From Rhizophagus irregularis (lineage: Eukaryota > Glomeromycota > Glomeromycetes > Glomerales > Glomeraceae), in NCBI RefSeq assembly GCF_026210795.1, contig NC_089433.1, positions 248,001 through 312,000 on the forward strand: a DNA stretch of 64,000 nucleotides, given 5' to 3'. Below, one piece after another: positions 58,671 through 64,000 of this stretch. The notes beneath the pieces were generated by a model. The model saw only the letters and a program-made list of their open reading frames with translations, was not told the origin of the DNA and ran no database searches. Numbering within the stretch: the stretch's first letter is position 1; each line of letters opens with the position of its first letter. Both the position numbers and the translations under genes were made by a program.

Positions 58671-60287
58671 GTATTTTTAAAAAGAAGTTTGAAGTTTGAG
58701 AGAGCTTTTGAGGTATATTTATATCTTTTGAGATTTATCAGCGTAGTACTATAAAAAAAAGTAAAAAAAAACCAGTATCAGTAAAGGTTTATGCAAAAAA
58801 AAAATAATAACCAGTATTGTGATTGCAATCTACCTCTTTATGGCAAGCTTTGGATGAGTCATTATGAAGAAAAAGATGGATGGATAGATAAATTAATTAT
58901 TGAGTTTCAATTAAACTATTAAACTATTATATGTATACTGAGATAAACATGCATGATCTTGATATTGATCATCTTTATTGATATTTTCGACAACCGGATC
59001 AATGGCGCAAGCCACACATCGGACTTTATTAATTCTCAATTGCGACTAAACAATCAGAAATATATATATAGGGGTCAGGTGATGAAAAAAAATTTTTTAA
59101 TTTAAAAATAACAAAAAAGAATGTTTATTTAATTAAAAACGTCGAAATTAATGTTTTAGTAAACGTCGAATTTGACTTTTTTTTTAATTCAAAAATAACA
59201 AAGTAGTATACAATAAAATAAAATGTATCGTTATAGTATTTACAAGAATTCCTTAATTCCAAATAAGATGTTATAAATAATTCTAATTGTTTATTAAAAG
59301 TTTTTGTATATTAAATATTTAAAAATGAAAAATATACTGTATAATATAAATATGATGACAAAATATTTGACAACAATCCAATATTAAAGAAAATTAATGT
59401 CTAAAATTAACCGTTCATTGCTAAATAATTTATTAAAAAATAAACTGCTATCAAATTTAAGTTCACATTGGCAAAAAAAACTTTAGATAGATTATTTCAA
59501 GTAAAATTTACGCGTTTAATAAAAATAAAAGACGAATTCACTACACACCAAAATTCTTAGTCGAATATACCTGAAACTACCAATATGACTAACAGGTAGT
59601 TTCTTTTCACTCATATTTTCATAATAAATTATTTATAACTTCATTAGTTCATCTGGAATAAATTTCTCGTATATACAGTACACTCATTGTGCGAGAATAG
59701 TATATTCGTACAAATTAAAGAATTTGATTGAAAATTATTTCTGAATTTTCATACCTAACCTAATAAATTACAAATTGAATAAACCTTTGTCAAAACTTGC
59801 AGCTGCCGATGATTATACTTATAATTATTTCCGGTTTAACGTGACGTGTCCTTTTACCTTTTATATGTTATTTAGTATCTTTAGTATCTGAAGAAATATC
59901 AATAATAATTATGCAATTATAGTTTATTTATAGCTTAATAAAAAAATATCAGCATGATGAAAAAGCACGATCCTATTTGGTCTTTCAAAAATATTAGTAG
60001 TATAGTACTTAATAACAAGAAAAAATTAATTAGTAATAAAATAATCAACATATTGATAAGCAAGCTTATTAAATAATAATCAAGAGATTATTTTTAGTTT
60101 ATTTTGCAACGCATCTATATAATTCTCTTAACGTTAATTCTCTAATTTCTAATTCCGATTCCAATTATAATATTAATAATTCCCTAAACTTGTTGCAAAA
60201 GTATTTCGTATTTCAATTTCAAGTACACATCTCCAAATTATTGGATTAATTCATTTATTTGCGATTTTTCGAGTCACGTCTGATATC
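58671..60287. other. Intergenic, nothing recognised
   Basis: Long AT-rich region without supported genes. Confidence 0.4.
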
Positions 60288-60750
60288 TGACGCGCGTCAC
60301 CTTATCGCACAATAAAGTTTCTATAGTAAACACTTATTTTATTAATGAAATTACTTCTTTAATATTCTATAAGTAAACTTACTGTATATATCACAATGAA
60401 TTACACATATTATAAAATTTTATACTTATTTGTAAAATTATATATTGTAAATCTACTTGAAATACTTGTAATTTCTAAATAATTTTAATGAAGTGTTTTT
60501 CATGAGTTTGAGTCTAATCAATCTAATATTTAGGTAATTAATTTATTACAATAAGCACAAAGGCTCATGAAATGGGTTGGAATTGACATTAAAAAAAGAT
60601 TATTTGATGCCCGAATCTGGTCATAAGACTTTTGATGTTGAACAAATTTCTGAAGAACGGACTGAGTCGAACCGGAAGCTTCTAAAAAGGATACCCGTGT
60701 GTTAATTGTTTGGTTATAACTTAATGTTATGTGACAAATGACGCGCGTCA
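60288..60750. repeat. Two identical TGACGCGCGTCA palindromes
   Basis: The 12-bp palindrome TGACGCGCGTCA occurs at 60288-60299 and again at 60739-60750. CpG is scarce in this AT-rich DNA, so two identical copies stand out. A degraded relative (GAGTCAAATACATGACGC on the minus strand) lies near 3205-3235. They may be the ends of a miniature element. Confidence 0.45.
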
Positions 60751-60842
60751 GGACGTCAGGTTGTTCAGGGGATCACATTTTTTATTGTAAAACCTTTTGT
60801 GATTGGCCGTTATTCTAATACACCAATTGTTATAAATATATA

Positions 60843-60879
60843 AATTTGGCCGGAATTATGTTTAATTCTGGCCAAAATT
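60843..60879. repeat. Palindrome of the TTGGCCAGAATTA family
   Basis: AATTTGGCCGGAATTA and TTAATTCTGGCCAAAATT face each other, forming an almost perfect inverted repeat of about 36 bp. Single copies of the same word occur near 7608, 15890, 34888 and 35980. Confidence 0.55.
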
Positions 60880-61167
60880 GAAATTTCAATCGCATTTTTT
60901 TTCATGTGTATTCTTAAGACAATTATAAATTATGTCCTTGAATTATTATAATACTTTGTATAATAAAATTTAAAAATCCGCAGGATATTCGTAATTTGTC
61001 ACATGACTTTAAAAAAAATGAATGACAAATCTACAGTAACTGTTTCTAGAAATTCATGGTACACAAACTACACAATCGACATGAAATTATTTAAATAAAG
61101 CTACGGGTTTCATTCCTTTCAAACTTAAAATTTTTTCCTTTTTTTTTATTTTTATATTAAAAATAAC
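60880..61167. other. Upstream DNA of the last BTB-TLDc gene
   Basis: The flank does not match the upstream DNA of the other four intact genes apart from the A/T runs before the ATG. The promoter was not identified. Confidence 0.4.
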
Positions 61168-62652
61168 ATGTCTTCAAAATTTTTGGCAGAATTATCTAGC
61201 GACTACGAAAAACTTTTTGAAACTGAAATTGGATATGATGTTATTATTCATGCTGGAGAAGGACAAAATTCGAAGGAAATTCATGCTCATTCAAATATTT
61301 TGTGTATTAGGTCTCAATATTTCCGTTCTGCATTTTCTAATGAATGGGCTGAGAAAAGAGATGGAAAATTTATTTTTAAAAAACCAAATATTTCACCTCA
61401 ATTATTTAATATTATTCTTAGGTATGATAATAATTTTAATAATTTATGATAAATTTTTTTTATTCTCATGATTCAAATCTTTCTAATTGTTATATTTATT
61501 AGGTTCATTTATTGTGGAAATATTGAATTAAAGAATTTACAAGGTCCTGATGTATTGGAGTTGTTGATAGCTGTGGATGAGCTAAATATCAATTCGTTAG
61601 TTTCCCACATTCAAGAATTTTTGATTGAACATAAAACTGAATTTTTACAACAAAATCCAACTGGAATTCTTGAAACAATTTATCAACATGAAACATTTAC
61701 GGATTTATGGAATTTTTGTCTTGAAAAAATTTGTGAAGAACCTAAAATTTTATTCAGCTCTGATAAATTTATTAATTTAAAAGCTCCTTTATTAGAATTA
61801 TTACTAAAAAGAGATGACTTATATATGGATGAAATTGAAATTTGGGAGAATTTATTAAAATGGTGTTTTGCTCAACAAAATATTAAGGTTGATTCAACAA
61901 AATGGAGTAAAGAAGATATTATTAGAGTTGAAAGAGAATTATACAGATTTATTCCTTTAATTCGATTTTATGATATTGAACCTGCAGATTTCTTTTACAA
62001 AGTTTATTGCTACAAAGACGTCTTACCGCAAGATTTAATTCATGATCTTTTGGAATACCACATTGTTCCTAACATAAAACCTAAAACTAATTTACCACCT
62101 TCAAGAAAACCAAATTTAAAGTATCATCTTGATTCAACCTTGATTGAATCAAAACATATTCCTATTTTTGCTTCATGGGTTGAGAGAAAAAATTCTTCAC
62201 ATTATAATATGAAAAATATTCCATATGATTTGAAATTATTATATCGTTCAGATCGGGATGGAACTGACACTAAAACTTTTCATATAAATTGTGACAATAA
62301 AGGAGCTACTATTTGGGTAGCAAAAATTAAAGATTCTACACAAATAATTGGAGGGTATAATCCACTTGATTGGGATGAAGTTTCATATTGGAAAACTACA
62401 GGAGATAGCTTTATTTTTAATTTTACTGATGGAAAAAATATATCTACTTCAAAAGTAAGCTATGTTAATAATCGGGAGTATGCTGTTTTTTGTCATGATA
62501 CTTATGGACCAACCATGGGCAATTTGCACTGCAACCTGAATGGTTGGTCTAATGTTAATCGGGGTGATGGAGATCGTTATCCTAATATAGGAATTCCAGA
62601 AAATAATTTCAAAGTAGAATATTATGAAGTATTTCAAGTAATTAATAAATAA
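61168..62652 (+). CDS. BTB-BACK-TLDc domain protein
   Basis: Exon 1 61168-61421 (254 nt) and exon 2 61503-62652 give 467 residues. The intron starts GTATGA, ends ATTAG and splits an Arg codon as in the paralogues. BTB covers about 1-110 (YDVIIHAGEGQNSKEIHAHS), the BACK-like part about 115-230 (WENLLKWCFAQQN), and TLDc about 285-467 (LLYRSDRDGTDTKTFHINCD, IIGGYNPLDW, GDSFIFNF, GPTMGNLHCN). It belongs to the same subgroup as 3383, 20418 and 26401 but is the most diverged of them. For example, it has VERKNSSHY where the others have IDKKD. It reads EYYEVFQV instead of EDYEVFQV near the end. An older duplicate is likely. The frame is intact. Confidence 0.92.
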
Positions 62653-63150
62653 AAATCAAATGTAGAAAATTCATTAATGGATAATTAACAAAATTTTATA
62701 TTTTATTGAATTCATTCGAAAAAAAATTATGAGGCCACTATTAATAAAAACACTGCAATACTTTCAAGAAATACGTGTTACTAACAAAAAAATTCCCTAT
62801 TTTATATGAAGATATATATAAAAATATTTATAAAATTTTTATATTTAATTTTATATGTATGTCGGTGAACGTTGGTCTGTGAAATGATTGAATGATTGCG
62901 GTAAAGTAATTATCGGTTAGTTAAACGCGATCCAATATTTTTTTTCTATATCCTTGTATAAAAATACGATGCTACATTCTGGATATGGATTTACATTTCT
63001 TTTTTTAAAAAAGTTCTAACCTTACATTTCGTAGTTCACCGAAAAAAAAAAATCAATAATAAATAGCCACATTTTCTTTGTTAACCAAATTTAGTATTGC
63101 ACAATTTTTTCTCCTCCTATTTTTAAAATTTTTAAAATTTTTAATATTCA
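62653..63150. other. Intergenic, nothing recognised
   Basis: AT-rich DNA. A polypyrimidine stretch (CTCCTCCTATTTTT) precedes the next start codon. Confidence 0.4.
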
Positions 63151-64000
63151 ATGGAAGAACCTTTAGATTTAGGAGATTTGACCGTTGGGAAGAAAATTAT
63201 TGCAGAAAATTTTGCAAATTGGACTAGTGGGAATAAAATAATTGATAATTTCATTCAAGAAAAGCAATTAAAATTCGAAGGTGGTGCATTATTTGAATGG
63301 ATAACCATATAATGAGTTTATTGATATTAAAGAAATAAAAGATAATTGTTTAACTACAGCAATATATAAGACTGGTCCATTAAATTATGATATAAACGAA
63401 AAGGAATGGATAAAAGTATCATATGACAAAGTTGTATTAAGATATTTATATGACTTACAAAATATTACTGACGGACTTATAAATAAGGTATTGAATTTCT
63501 CTATTAATTCTATTAATTGATTAAAATACAAATATTTATTTATTTTTTTTTTTATTATTGATAGATCGAATCATATTTAGGAAAATATTTTAGTTATGGA
63601 ATAGGAATATCACAAAATCCAGATACAAAAGTTTATATTTTGGTCTTTAACATTAAATATCTTAAACGTTATTGTGTTAAATGTGGTTATAAACATCCAA
63701 AGAAAAGTGAAAAATTGTGTTTTCGATGCAAATTTAATCTTAAAATTGATTTTATAAGCAGAACTAGTGGAAATAAGAAAATTGATGAATTCATTCAAAA
63801 AATGCAATTAAAAATTAATAAATATAATAACACAATGTTTGAATGGATACCATACAATGAGTTTTTTGAGATTAAAGAGGTGGATGGGAAAGGTAGATTT
63901 GTTACAGCAATATGGAAGGAAGGTTTATTACATTTTGATGATAATGAAAATAAATTGATAAGAAAGTCATATGAAAAAGTTTGTTTAAAATATTTATATA
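63151..64000 (+). CDS. Kinase-type protein with two tandem N-terminal modules (partial)
   Basis: The gene runs off the window. From the ATG at 63151, module 1 reads NWTSGNKIIDNFIQEKQLK and FEWI, then hits a stop at 63310-63312. One extra A in GGATAACC, compared with GGATACC in module 2, explains this. With the frame shifted back it continues as YNEFIDIKEI and VVLRYLYDLQNITDGLINK. An intron (about 63488-63565, GTATTG to ATAG) follows, then IESYLGKYFSYGIGISQNPD. Module 2 has a two-pair Cys motif CVKCGYKHPKKSEKLCFRC, a likely zinc site, then GNKKIDEFIQKMQLKIN, FEWIPYNEF and a beta-3-like VCLKYLY. These are the usual N-terminal parts of kinases in this lineage. Module 1 lacks a glycine loop. The frameshift suggests a pseudogene or an assembly error. 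Confidence 0.6.

Noticed and set aside
1-64000. tRNA genes, rRNA, CRISPR arrays, bacterial-type operons
   Set aside because: None was recognised by eye. A dedicated tRNA or RNA-family search was not possible here.

Overview
The window looks like nuclear DNA of an arbuscular mycorrhizal fungus of the Rhizophagus/Glomeraceae type. This is inferred from three things: very AT-rich DNA, many short GTAAGT...TAG introns, and a lineage-typical gene mix (BTB-BACK-TLDc proteins, kinases with Sel1-like repeats, a large ion-channel protein) embedded in decayed transposons and satellites. No bacterial operon, tRNA, rRNA or CRISPR array was seen. The species was not confirmed by any search.

Layout. 0-8 kb: a BTB-TLDc cluster with two intact genes (3383-4845 minus, 5928-7443 plus), a nearly full-length pseudogene (252-1777), a decayed fragment (2275-2615) and a scrap of an ion-channel gene (7847-7942). 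8-18.5 kb: mostly mobile DNA. It holds a broken copy (8040-8983) of an unknown multicopy gene whose better copy is at 17462-18540, a LINE 3' end (9662-11217) and a broken Helitron on the minus strand (11598-14950) that is itself split by a 1259-bp inverted-repeat transposon. 18.5-29 kb: two nearly identical BTB-TLDc genes in an inverted 2.4-kb duplication, with a quinoprotein-like beta-propeller gene between them. 29.9-34 kb: a 9-exon gene for a TRP-like ion-transport protein of 1136 residues. 34-38 kb: miniature transposons, including a hAT-type element with an exact 8-bp target duplication, and a Helitron tail. 38.2-46.6 kb: two kinase genes, one predicted pseudokinase and one predicted active kinase with Sel1-like repeats. 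47.9-49.6 kb: an 8-exon 3-mercaptopyruvate sulfurtransferase gene. 49.6-61 kb: gene-poor satellites, Helitron ends and nested miniature elements. 61-64 kb: a fifth intact BTB-TLDc gene and the start of another kinase-type gene.

The most unusual signal is a set of tandem arrays built from intron-like units. At 38484-39567 twelve successive units each carry AG, exactly three bases, then a GT splice-donor motif, so the array reads as about 100-nt introns separated by 3-nt exons. It lies inside a kinase gene. At 54660-55670 ten units of about 107 bp each have a poly-T TAG acceptor, most have a CTAAC-type branch site, and several have a GTAAGT donor. A decayed, opposite-strand relative of the first array lies at 22340-23060.

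How the genes relate: the proteins encoded here are mostly signalling or interaction modules (BTB adaptors for cullin-3 ligases, kinases, a channel) plus one sulfur-metabolism enzyme. Nothing suggests a shared pathway. The organising principle is local duplication, inversion and decay of gene families within transposon-rich DNA.
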